A DNA stretch of 5,199 bases from Candidatus Muproteobacteria bacterium RIFCSPHIGHO2_01_FULL_65_16 (GCA_001785175.1 MFSY01000108.1:1-5199), one strand, 5' to 3'. Positions 1 to 4,990 are shown, numbered from the stretch's first letter. The notes: a model not told the origin generated them from the sequence alone. A program made the numbers and translations.

Positions 1-112
1 GAGCGCCATGAAAAAAGCGGTCGCGGCCGGGCGCGAGGCCTATCTCGCCGGGCGCATGCCGCGCAAACAGTACGGCTCGCCGTCCTCGCCCCTCGGCGGG
101 ACGTTTTTTTAA
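1..112 (+). CDS. thiG: Thiazole synthase ThiG, C-terminal end (partial)
   Basis: This is the last 36 codons of a gene entering from the left edge; complete codons begin at base 2 and the TAA stop is at 110-112. The visible protein reads [20 protein letters not shown], then a tail ending in [20 protein letters not shown] is the characteristic C-terminal helix of ThiG. ThiG forms the thiazole phosphate ring of thiamine in the cytoplasm from deoxyxylulose phosphate, dehydroglycine and the ThiS thiocarboxylate. The catalytic lysine and most of the barrel lie outside the window. The next gene is trmB, and thiG followed by trmB is a familiar order in Gammaproteobacteria, which supports the call. 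A repeat element begins only 6 bases after the stop. Confidence 0.88.
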   Translation, partial: SAMKKAVAAGREAYLAGRMPRKQYGSPSSPLGGTFF

Positions 113-118
113 GATTAT

Positions 119-226
119 TTGACGCAAAGACGCAAAGCGCGCAAAGAAATACAAAGTGGGGCGGTAAGGTTTTCGGCGCGCAGCGCCGCTCCGCTTTTCT
201 TTGCGTCCTTTGCGCCTTTGCGTCAA
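119..226. repeat. Inverted-repeat element with cgcaaag-type arms between thiG and trmB
   Basis: The left arm at 119-149 (ttgacgcaaag..., ending gcaaagaaa) and the right arm at 196-226 are inverted copies over 31 bases with about three mismatches. Each arm is built from near-tandem cgcaaag units. The 46-base centre holds a smaller perfect hairpin at 174-188 (cggcgc/gcgccg around a 3-base loop). The element fills almost all the space between the thiG stop and the trmB start, so a thiG-trmB transcript would carry a long stem 10 bases ahead of the trmB start codon. I see no coding capacity. Similar cgcaaag repeats occur in many environmental proteobacterial genomes (from memory); their function is unknown to me. 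Confidence 0.85.
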
Positions 227-236
227 GAATTCATAT

Positions 237-932
237 ATGAATCCCCCCTCCTCACCGCATCGGCCGATCCGCAGCTTCGTGCGCCGCGAGGGGCGGATAA
301 CGAAGGCGCAGGAGCGCGCGCTCACGGAGCTCTGGCCCAGGTACGGCGTGGACGCCGGCGACGCGCCGCTCGATCTTTGCGCGCTCTTCGGGCGGAAGGC
401 GCCGGTGCACGTCGAGATCGGCTTCGGCAACGGCGACGTGCTTGCCGCCATGGCCGCGCGCCATCCCGAGTACGATTACCTGGGGATCGAGGTGCACCGC
501 CCCGGCATCGGCGCGCTGCTGCGCCGGCTCGAAGCCGCGGGGCTCGGGAACGCCCGCGTCATGCGCGCCGACGCCGAGGAAGTGCTGGCGCGCAACATCC
601 CGGACGCGGCGCTGTCCGCGGTCTACATTTTCTTTCCCGACCCCTGGCCCAAGAAGCGCCACCACAAGCGCCGGCTCATCCAGCCCGAGTTCGCCGAGCT
701 TGTGCGCCGCAAGCTCCAGCCGGGCGGGATGCTGCATCTCGCCACCGACTGGCGGGATTACGCCGAGCAGATGCTCGACGTGTTATCGCAGACGCCGGGA
801 TTCGAGAACACGGCCGCCGCCGGCGCATTCGCGCCGCGGCCGGAGGAGCGGCCGCTCACGAAGTTCGAGCAACGCGGAAAGCGCCTTGGGCACGAGGTGT
901 ATGACTTGTCCTTCAGGCGGAGCCAACGGTGA
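237..932 (+). CDS. trmB: tRNA (guanine-N7-)-methyltransferase TrmB
   Basis: The 231-residue product closely follows E. coli TrmB (about 239 aa), which uses S-adenosylmethionine to make 7-methylguanosine at position 46 in the variable loop of many tRNAs. Visible motifs in order: IRSFVRREGRITKAQ (11-25) at the N terminus; the SAM-binding loop EIGFGNG (60-66); the acidic strand end GIEVHRPG (83-90); the signature FFPDPWPKKRHHKRR (132-146), with the catalytic aspartate and the basic tRNA-binding patch; LATDW (168-172); and TKFEQRG (208-214), conserved near the C terminus. The ATG at 237 is preferred over an in-frame TTG at 201 because the latter lies inside the right arm of the repeat and adds residues absent from the family. 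No good Shine-Dalgarno sequence precedes the ATG. It probably belongs to the thiG transcript, with the repeat interposed. Confidence 0.96.
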   Translation: MNPPSSPHRPIRSFVRREGRITKAQERALTELWPRYGVDAGDAPLDLCALFGRKAPVHVEIGFGNGDVLAAMAARHPEYDYLGIEVHRPGIGALLRRLEAAGLGNARVMRADAEEVLARNIPDAALSAVYIFFPDPWPKKRHHKRRLIQPEFAELVRRKLQPGGMLHLATDWRDYAEQMLDVLSQTPGFENTAAAGAFAPRPEERPLTKFEQRGKRLGHEVYDLSFRRSQR

Positions 933-990
933 AACCGCAGATATACGCAGCAGGCCCTCACCCCTTCCCCCTCTCCCGCAGGGAGATGGG
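931..990. repeat. Repeat fragments directly after trmB: ccgcagat piece and a ctctccc/gggaga hairpin
   Basis: The sequence gaaaccgcagatatacgcag at 931-950 overlaps the trmB stop codon and matches the start of the gaaccgcagat-type repeat found downstream of lexA. It is followed by a C-rich block containing a hairpin at 968-990: ctctccc, a gca loop, then gggaga, extended by three more G-C pairs beyond one mismatch. No T-run follows, so it is not a clear intrinsic terminator. With the next three entries it accounts for the 394-bp gene-free stretch 933-1326. Confidence 0.6.
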
Positions 991-999
991 TTCCGGCAT

Positions 1000-1162
1000 G
1001 AATGGCACTAACTTAAGGCCTCCACAGGCGAAATTGCTGTCATGCCAGCGAAAGCCGGCGTCCAGAATCTGCCTATCGGCCGATGTTTTTTCAAACCCTG
1101 GATTCCGGCTTCCGCCGGAATGACGGCGTAATCAGAAGTTTTTCCTTAAGTTAGCGCCATTA
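1000..1162. mobile_element. MITE-like element, about 163 bp, with 18-bp terminal inverted repeats and an 11-bp target duplication
   Basis: The ends are inverted copies of aatggcRctaacttaagg (1001-1018 and 1144-1161), with one mismatch in 18. The 11-mer ggttccggcat occurs immediately outside both ends, at 989-999 and 1163-1173, as expected for a target-site duplication. The right-hand copy belongs to a dispersed repeat that exists elsewhere without the insertion (ggttcctgcattttt at 1272), so the ancestral target can be reconstructed. There is no transposase ORF, so the element is non-autonomous. An 11-bp duplication is typical of some IS4-family transposases; the family assignment is my inference. 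Confidence 0.75.
1039..1124. repeat. Pair of inverted gtcat-ccggc palindromes inside the MITE
   Basis: The block at 1039-1065 (gtcatgccagcgaaagcc...) and the block at 1098-1124 are inverted copies over 27 bases with about five mismatches. The right-hand block contains a perfect hairpin at 1102-1121: attccggc, a 4-base loop, gccggaat. Repeats of the form gtcattccggcgaaagccgg are common in many bacterial genomes and recall the neisserial dRS3 type (resemblance from memory). They make up most of the MITE interior, either as cargo or as a second, nested insertion. Confidence 0.7.
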
Positions 1163-1328
1163 GGTTCCGGCATTTTTTAATCTGCGTAAATCTGCGTTAA
1201 TCTGCGGATAAAGCTTTTCTTCTTCTGCGGTTCAACAAAGTTTCAATCTGTGTTTATCCGTGTGCGTCTGTGGTTCCTGCATTTTTAATCTGCGCCAATC
1301 TGCGAAATCTGCGGATAAAGCTTTTCTT
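1163..1328. repeat. Two direct copies of an aatctgcg-rich dispersed repeat
   Basis: Copy 1 (1163-1221) and copy 2 (1272-1328) share the plan ggttcc-gcattttt, then two or three aatctgcg units about 10 bases apart, then gcggataaagcttttctt. Between them lie ctgcggttc (1225-1233) and degenerate atctgtg/atccgtg units. An inverted copy is present at 4841-4885 downstream of lexA. The end of copy 2 overlaps the stop codon of the minus-strand GIY-YIG gene. Confidence 0.8.
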
Positions 1329-1617
1329 ATTCCGCCTGGCGGCCGACGAGCGCCTCTTTTTCCTTGCGCGTCAGCAGCCGCACGGAGCATTCGCGGATGA
1401 GGGCCGAGGAGCGGCTGGGGCAGCTCTCCTGGTAGCGGACCTTTACCGGGCGGCGGCTGCGGGTGTAGCGCGACGCCAGGCCGTCGTTGTGCTGCTGGAA
1501 CCGCCGCTCCAGGTCGTTGGTGATGCCGGTGTAGAACGAGCCGTCGCTGCACTCGAGGATATACAGCACCCATGATTCCTGTGTTTCCAATACTTGGAGG
1601 TTGGGGCTGAAGGACAT
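1327..1617 (-). CDS. GIY-YIG domain protein, YhbQ/UPF0213 type
   Basis: A 96-residue protein made almost entirely of one GIY-YIG nuclease domain. VLYIL (17-21) and YTGIT (29-33) correspond to the GIY and YIG strands. They are followed by NDLERRFQQHNDG (34-46), containing the conserved arginine and histidine, then SRYTRSRRPV (49-58) and an ALIRE helix whose E76 matches the metal-binding glutamate. E. coli YhbQ (100 aa) has the same plan. Members are annotated as putative structure-specific endonucleases, but cellular roles are poorly known. The ATG start gives about nine extra residues ahead of the conserved W-x-LY strand compared with YhbQ, so a shorter start is possible. It begins 22 bases after the sirB1-like stop, indicating cotranscription. 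Its TAA stop lies at the edge of a dispersed repeat, which may have supplied it. Confidence 0.9.
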   Translation of the reverse strand: MSFSPNLQVLETQESWVLYILECSDGSFYTGITNDLERRFQQHNDGLASRYTRSRRPVKVRYQESCPSRSSALIRECSVRLLTRKEKEALVGRQAE

Positions 1618-1639
1618 CGAGTCGTACTTCGGCGCGTTG

Positions 1640-2488
1640 TCAGTTGATGTGCGCGGAGAGGCGCTGCAACTCGATTATCCGCTGGTGCACCTCGGCGGCG
1701 TCGTTGGCCGCCGGTTCGAGTTGGAGATAACGCCGGTAATCGTTGAGCGCCGCCTGGAAGCATTCGAGGCGCGCATAGATTGATCCGCGATCGCGGATCT
1801 CCTCCGGCATGTCGGGCGCGACCAGCAGGATGCGTTCGGCCGCCGCCAGCGCCTTGGTGTAGTCCTGCTTGTGCAGGTAGATTCCCTTGAGATTGCGCAG
1901 CATGCGCAGCACGACCTGTTTCTTGTCCATCGGCTGCGCCACCAGCGTGCGCGCGAACGTCGCCAGCGACGTGCCCTCGTCCAGGCCCAGCCCCTCCAGC
2001 CGCTCCACCAGGTCCTCCTCGCTCAGGCAGATCCCGCCCGAGAACGGGTCGAGCACGACGTCGCCCTCGGCCGTGCTGACCTTCACCAGGAAGTGCCAGG
2101 GGAAGGGGACGCCCTCGAGCGGCAGTCCGAGGCGCCGGCCGATCTCCATGTACACGATGGAGAGCGTCAGCGGGATGCCGAGCTTGCGATCCAGCACCTC
2201 GTTGAGGAAGCTGTTGCGCGGGTCGTAATAGTTGTCGGTGTCGCCGGCGAAGCCCTGCTCCTCGAACATGACCTGGTTGAGGATCAGAATGGTGTCCTCG
2301 AACCCGGCGTGCTTGGGCAGTTGCGCGCGCACTTTCCGCGCGAGCTCGTCCAGCCGGCTGATGTAGGCGGCGACGTCGAGATCGGGGTACTCGTCCTTGG
2401 CGATCAGCAGGGCGGCCTCGGCCAGGCTGAAATCCTGGTCGGGGAGGCTGACAAGATGCCGCAGTCGTTCTATGGCAGAAGATATCAT
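1640..2488 (-). CDS. sirB1: SirB1-like transglutaminase-fold protein with C-terminal TPR repeats
   Basis: From the ATG at 2488 the product is 282 residues, close to the usual 270-280 for the SirB1/YchA family. Order: an N-terminal helical region; DTDNYYDPRNS (83-93); a transglutaminase-like core GIPLTLSIVYMEIGRRLGLP (104-123) through PWHFLV (130-135) and VLDPFSGG (145-152); then TPR-like helices from about 190 to 265, including PEEIRDRGSIYARLECFQAA, which matches E. coli YchA. H132 and D147 sit where the transglutaminase His and Asp belong, but the segment that should carry the catalytic Cys has Ser/Thr, as in other family members, so enzymatic activity is doubtful. The biochemical role is unknown; the name comes from a Salmonella invasion-regulator locus. 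An in-frame TTG at 2563 would add 25 unconserved residues. Before the ATG, ggag is directly adjacent, so ribosome-site spacing is poor. Confidence 0.88.
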   Translation of the reverse strand: MISSAIERLRHLVSLPDQDFSLAEAALLIAKDEYPDLDVAAYISRLDELARKVRAQLPKHAGFEDTILILNQVMFEEQGFAGDTDNYYDPRNSFLNEVLDRKLGIPLTLSIVYMEIGRRLGLPLEGVPFPWHFLVKVSTAEGDVVLDPFSGGICLSEEDLVERLEGLGLDEGTSLATFARTLVAQPMDKKQVVLRMLRNLKGIYLHKQDYTKALAAAERILLVAPDMPEEIRDRGSIYARLECFQAALNDYRRYLQLEPAANDAAEVHQRIIELQRLSAHIN

Positions 2489-2666
2489 CTCCGGGCTCGC
2501 TAGTGGTCGCTGCTTCTTACCATCAAATATAGCAGCCCCGGCGCGCGATGACGGCGCAGACAAATGTTTAATGAATTGGAACGATAATGAATTGATTTGC
2601 CCGATTTTTTGCCGGGAAAAGGTGTGACAAAAAACGGCAGTCGCTCCGGCGGCGGGTGATTTTACT
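2489..2666 (-). promoter_or_regulatory. AT-rich spacer upstream of the sirB1-like gene with a 10-bp direct repeat
   Basis: This 178-bp spacer between two minus-strand genes is far more AT-rich than its surroundings at 2560-2635. It contains taatgaattg twice, at 2569-2578 and 2585-2594, 16 bp start to start. That placement would suit an operator or promoter region for the sirB1-like/GIY-YIG pair. No convincing -35/-10 pair could be fixed. T-runs are present on the minus strand after the upstream gene, but without a strong stem. Confidence 0.3.
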
Positions 2667-3581
2667 TCAGGGGTCGAGGCAATCCAGGTCGTCGGCGAAG
2701 GTCACGGGCCCGGCGAAGCCCTTGCGTATCGCCGTCAGCATTTCGTCCTCTTTGCCGGACGTCGCGCGCATGCGGTGGACGAGCGTGAGCTGCTTCACTC
2801 CCGCTTGGCCGGCGAGGCGCCCGAGGTCGGCGGGGGCGGCATCGGGCGCGGCGTGGGGCGCAACGAGAATATCAGCCCCGTGCGCGAGCCGCTCCAGCGC
2901 GGCGTCCGCGCCGCCGTCGCCGCTGAAGACGACGCTCTTGCCGCCGGCCTCGACGCGGAAGGCGAGCCCGGGGACGGCGCCGTTGGTCACGGGAACGGCG
3001 CTCACGCGCAGCGCGTCGTTGGCGAAGACCGCCTGGACCTGGACCTCTTCGCTGCGCTTGCGCGGCGCGCCGATCTTCACCGGCCGTTCGCGCACGTCGT
3101 ACGGTTGCAGCTTGTAGGCCGTCTTCGCCAACGGGCTCAGAAAATCGCCGAGATGACGATAGGCGCCGCGGGTGTTGTCGAACAGGGCGCGCACGAAGGT
3201 GACCGTGGACGGCATGAGTCTGTCCCCCTCGGGCCCGTAGAGCGGCAGCGGGCGGGCGCGGTTTTCGAAGACCGAGGCCGCGACGAGCGCCGGCAGATCG
3301 GCGGTGCGGTCCGCGCGCAGATTGGTGAGCAGGATGACATCCAGATCCGCGACTTCCGCCCCCGCCTCGGCGAAGCGCAGCGCCGCGCCGCCGCCGATGT
3401 CCACCAGCACGCGCGGCTTGCCCTCGATCCAGACCAGATTCCCGCTCGCGGCGCGTCCACCGTGCAGCTCCGGTCCGCCCGACCCCAGCACCTGGACGTG
3501 CACGCCCTTGGTGTCGCAGGTCGGCGCGGCGGCGGCGGTTCCCAGCCACAGGAGCGGGAGCATGGCGACTGCTATTTTCAT
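2667..3581 (-). CDS. Secreted metallo-beta-lactamase-fold protein with degenerate metal site
   Basis: The product is 304 residues from the ATG at 3581, chosen because ggaaagg lies 8 bases upstream and a signal peptide starts there: MKIAVAMLPLLWLG, then TAAAA, with cleavage near residue 18. The mature protein follows a periplasmic MBL-fold hydrolase family: VQVLGSGGPELHGGRAASG (29-47), VLVDIGGG (59-66), the would-be metal motif LLTNLRADRTADLPALV (84-100), MPSTVTFVRALF (123-134), VTNGAVPGLAFRVE (198-211), VFSGDGG (218-224), LVHRMR (267-272) and FADDLDC (295-301). The motif normally reads THLHxDH; here it is TNLRADR, and the third-site His is N200. D91, D222 and H269 remain. Four expected His ligands are therefore missing although the frame is intact, suggesting a non-catalytic role. 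C22 and C301 are the only cysteines in the mature chain and could form a disulfide joining the two ends. It is separated by 178 bp from the next gene. Confidence 0.88.
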   Translation of the reverse strand: MKIAVAMLPLLWLGTAAAAPTCDTKGVHVQVLGSGGPELHGGRAASGNLVWIEGKPRVLVDIGGGAALRFAEAGAEVADLDVILLTNLRADRTADLPALVAASVFENRARPLPLYGPEGDRLMPSTVTFVRALFDNTRGAYRHLGDFLSPLAKTAYKLQPYDVRERPVKIGAPRKRSEEVQVQAVFANDALRVSAVPVTNGAVPGLAFRVEAGGKSVVFSGDGGADAALERLAHGADILVAPHAAPDAAPADLGRLAGQAGVKQLTLVHRMRATSGKEDEMLTAIRKGFAGPVTFADDLDCLDP

Positions 3582-3657
3582 CGGGCGGGCCTTTCCGGCA
3601 TATGCAGCTATATTCCCGATTTCCGCGCGCGACATCAATGGTTATCTCTATAGTCGA

Positions 3658-3842
3658 GCCGCCCTGCGGGCGGCGCTTATTTGAATGCGGGATGCTCCCG
3701 CCCCGCACCCAGGGTTACTCTTCTTTGCTTGTCCAAAGAAGAGTCACCAGAAGAAAGGACACCCCGGATGGCGCGACTACTCCCACGCATCCTCGGCTTT
3801 GGGGCCCGCGCCCGACCCACGCGACCTCCTGTCGCGGGGTCC
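3658..3842. repeat. Hairpin-rich intergenic repeat region, non-coding
   Basis: Successive stem-loops: 3658-3674 (GCCGCCCTGCGGGCGGC, 7-bp perfect stem); 3687-3701 (gcggga/tcccgc, 3-base loop); and 3713-3748, where ggttactcttctttg pairs with caaagaagagtcacc around a 6-base loop with one mismatch in 15. A GC-rich stretch to 3842 links these to the lexA-flanking inverted repeat. ORFs exist in several frames on both strands, but none has a conserved-looking product or a ribosome site, and they share the biased arginine/proline content of random GC-rich frames. The ttctttgcttgtccaaagaa block is, from memory, a widespread intergenic repeat in proteobacteria. It covers part of the 590-bp gap between the MBL gene and lexA. 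Confidence 0.65.
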
Positions 3843-4014
3843 GGTCGCGGACATCCCTGTCCGCGACCCCTGCGGGGCGCTCTCCCAAAGCCTTGCGGTG
3901 CGCGGGCGCGCCATACGGGGACCCAGGAAAACCACACATCTCAGGTCTATGCTTCCGTTGCCGTCGGTGTTCCGAAGCCCTTGGGGCACGGTTCAAGCTG
4001 ACCGCTGATAGCTT
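3843..4014. repeat. Left copy of long inverted repeat flanking lexA
   Basis: This roughly 170-bp block is the reverse complement of 5026-5196, about 90% identical by eye. The outer end is a perfect 11-bp hairpin at 3843-3868 (ggtcgcggaca, tccc loop, tgtccgcgacc). The inner end has about two units of the heptamer that is expanded into an array in the right copy. The most conserved blocks are around 3965-3995 (cggtgttccgaagcccttgg onward) and the accacacatctcaggtct block near 3931-3948. No protein reading frame is shared convincingly. Confidence 0.85.
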
Positions 4015-4020
4015 ATTTTT

Positions 4021-4046
4021 CTCCGCGTCTCTGCGCCTCTGCGTCG
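4021..4046. repeat. Short period-8 repeat, ctctgcgcctctgcgtc type
   Basis: About three units of the form tctgcgYc in tandem (ctccgcgtctctgcgcctct, then gcgtcg) lie between the inverted repeat and the lexA promoter. It resembles the arms of the 119-226 element in composition but not in exact sequence. Confidence 0.5.
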
Positions 4047-4075
4047 AATAATCATAATATTTCGGGTTCACCGGC

Positions 4076-4104
4076 TTGCGCGCGCCGGGTCTGTGCCTTA
4101 TGCT
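4076..4104 (+). promoter_or_regulatory. Candidate sigma-70 promoter of lexA
   Basis: TTGCGC at 4076-4081 and TATGCT at 4099-4104 are separated by exactly 17 bp, matching 3/6 and 4/6 of the -35 and -10 consensus. An AT-rich stretch at 4047-4062 lies upstream and could act as an UP-like element. The predicted transcript start, near 4111, falls inside the candidate LexA operator, a sensible arrangement for autorepression. Assignment is by eye only. Confidence 0.45.
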
Positions 4105-4108
4105 GAAT

Positions 4109-4126
4109 GAGAACAAAAGGAGAACA
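4109..4126. promoter_or_regulatory. Candidate LexA operator: direct repeat GAGAACA-N4-GAGAACA (GAAC-N7-GAAC)
   Basis: GAGAACAaaagGAGAACA is a perfect 7-mer direct repeat with an 11-bp period, one helical turn. Read on the other strand its core is GTTC-N7-GTTC, the SOS box form described for alphaproteobacterial LexA. The usual gammaproteobacterial CTGT-N8-ACAG palindrome is not seen upstream of this gene. The site overlaps the predicted +1 of the lexA promoter, and the recognition helix of this LexA looks like the alpha type. Confidence 0.55.
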
Positions 4127-4131
4127 TTACA

Positions 4132-4161
4132 TTGGGCAAGACGAACGAGCACAGCGAGTAG
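4132..4161 (+). CDS. Possible 9-codon leader ORF ahead of lexA
   Basis: A TTG-initiated frame encoding MGKTNEHSE ends at TAG 4159-4161, 10 bases before the lexA ATG. It is noted because AAGGAG at 4117-4122, the best ribosome-binding sequence in the region, is 9 bases from this TTG but 49 bases from the lexA start, where only a weak aggg (4160-4163) is available. Translational coupling to lexA is possible, but so is coincidence, since AAGGAG is also part of the candidate operator. Confidence 0.2.
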   Translation: MGKTNEHSE

Positions 4162-4171
4162 GGCTTCTGTT

Positions 4172-4771
4172 ATGCCGACCGACCGCGGGCGCGAGGTTCT
4201 CGACTTCCTCCGCGCCTATATCGCCCGCCACGGCCGCGCGCCCAAGCTGCGCGAGATCGCGCGCCACCTCGAGATCGGCTCGCGCGGCACGGTGCACCGC
4301 TACCTGCGCGCGCTCGAAGCGGAGGGCCTGATCGCCATCGAGCCGGCGCGGGCGCGCGGCGTGCGCCTGCGGCGGAAGGCGGCGGCGCGCCCGTTCGTGC
4401 TGCCGCTGCTGGGGCGGATCGCCGCCGGCCGGCCGATCGAGGCCGTTCCCGGCGCGGACGAGATTGATCTGAGCGAATTCTTCGTCGCCCCGAACCGCTT
4501 CGTGCTGCGCGTCGCCGGCGATTCCATGGTCGAGGACGGCATCCTCGACGGCGACATGGTGATCGTGGAGTGGCGCGAGACCGCGGACAACGGCGCGATC
4601 GTCGTGGCGCTCATTGACGGCCAGGAGGCGACGCTCAAGCGGCTACAGAAAAACCACGACGGCTCCGTCACGCTGCGCGCGGCCAATTCCACCATGCCGC
4701 CCATGCGCTACGCGGCCGATCGGGTGCGGGTGCAGGGTGTGGTGGTGGGGCAGTTCCGTTCCTATCGTTGA
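4172..4771 (+). CDS. lexA: LexA SOS repressor / autoprotease
   Basis: The product is 199 residues (E. coli LexA 202). LexA represses DNA-damage genes and is inactivated when RecA filaments trigger self-cleavage. The N-terminal winged helix-turn-helix spans about 1-68: REIARHLEIGS (28-38), the recognition helix RGTVHRYLRALEAEGLI (38-54), and an ARARGVRL wing (59-66). The hinge has the scissile Ala85-Gly86 in GRIAAGRP. The S24 protease domain shows nucleophile S118 in GDSM, DGDMVIVEW (126-134), and general-base K156 in ATLKRL, so it should be cleavable. The recognition helix differs from E. coli (SPNAAEEHLKAL) and resembles alphaproteobacterial LexA (S-x-x-G-I-HR-x-x-x-ALE). The ATG at 4172 gives the standard family N terminus; upstream in-frame starts fall in the promoter. 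It stands alone between inverted repeats, with no clear terminator after it. Confidence 0.95.
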   Translation: MPTDRGREVLDFLRAYIARHGRAPKLREIARHLEIGSRGTVHRYLRALEAEGLIAIEPARARGVRLRRKAAARPFVLPLLGRIAAGRPIEAVPGADEIDLSEFFVAPNRFVLRVAGDSMVEDGILDGDMVIVEWRETADNGAIVVALIDGQEATLKRLQKNHDGSVTLRAANSTMPPMRYAADRVRVQGVVVGQFRSYR

Positions 4772-4807
4772 ACGGAGACTCCGCCGAGGCGTGGAGAAAA
4801 AACAACA

Positions 4808-4966
4808 GCGGAACCGCAGATGAACGCGGAGAAACATTTTTATCCGCAGATTACGCAGATTTACGCAGATTAAAAATGCTGGAACCACAGATGAACACGG
4901 ATGTACACAGATATAAGAAACAAAAGAGCGGAACCGCAGATAAACGCAGATGAACGCGGATAAGAA
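4808..4966. repeat. Cluster of gaaccgcagat-type repeat modules downstream of lexA
   Basis: The module gcggaaccgcagat occurs at 4808 and 4928, and a variant ggaaccacagatgaacacgg at 4881-4900. At 4841-4885 lies an inverted copy of the 1163-1210 repeat (tatccgcagatt, then acgcagat units, then aaaatgctggaacc). Units are about 10-11 bp apart and often end in gataagaaa. Two spots (4811-4825 and 4882-4896) read GAAC-N7-GAAC, the same spacing as the lexA operator candidate. No coding sequence is supported. With the following two entries this covers the 428-bp gene-free stretch 4772-5199. Confidence 0.8.
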
Positions 4967-4990
4967 ATAAAAAAAGCTATCAGCTAAACA

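Noticed and set aside
119..904. Long plus-strand ORF overlapping trmB in another frame
   Set aside because: It starts in the repeat, is extremely arginine/alanine rich, and lies over a well-supported trmB; a GC-rich shadow frame.
968..990. Intrinsic terminator after trmB
   Set aside because: The stem is acceptable but there is no following T-run, and the block looks like a dispersed repeat fragment.
1871..2503. Plus-strand ORF antisense to the sirB1-like gene
   Set aside because: Composition is that of an antisense shadow (repeated Leu/Gln/Val/Asp) and no domain is recognisable, while the minus strand encodes a clear family member.
1640..2563. Longer TTG start for the sirB1-like gene
   Set aside because: The extra 25 residues look unconserved and cover the AT-rich upstream region; the ATG at 2488 gives the usual family length.
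2597..2650. Intrinsic terminator for the MBL-fold gene on the minus strand
   Set aside because: T-runs are present, but the preceding stems have only three or four base pairs.
2775..3653. Long plus-strand ORF antisense to the MBL-fold gene
   Set aside because: No recognisable domain; the opposite strand has a signal peptide, ribosome site and family motifs.
3602..4051. Overlapping ORFs of 86-149 codons in the repeat region on both strands
   Set aside because: They run through hairpins and the inverted repeat, have no ribosome sites, and the right-hand repeat copy breaks the frames with indels.
4076..4171. N-terminal extension of LexA by 32 residues
   Set aside because: It would start inside the -35 region and the added residues are not part of the LexA family.
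4772..4800. Terminator after lexA
   Set aside because: A 6-bp stem with one G-U pair is followed by A residues rather than T on the coding strand.
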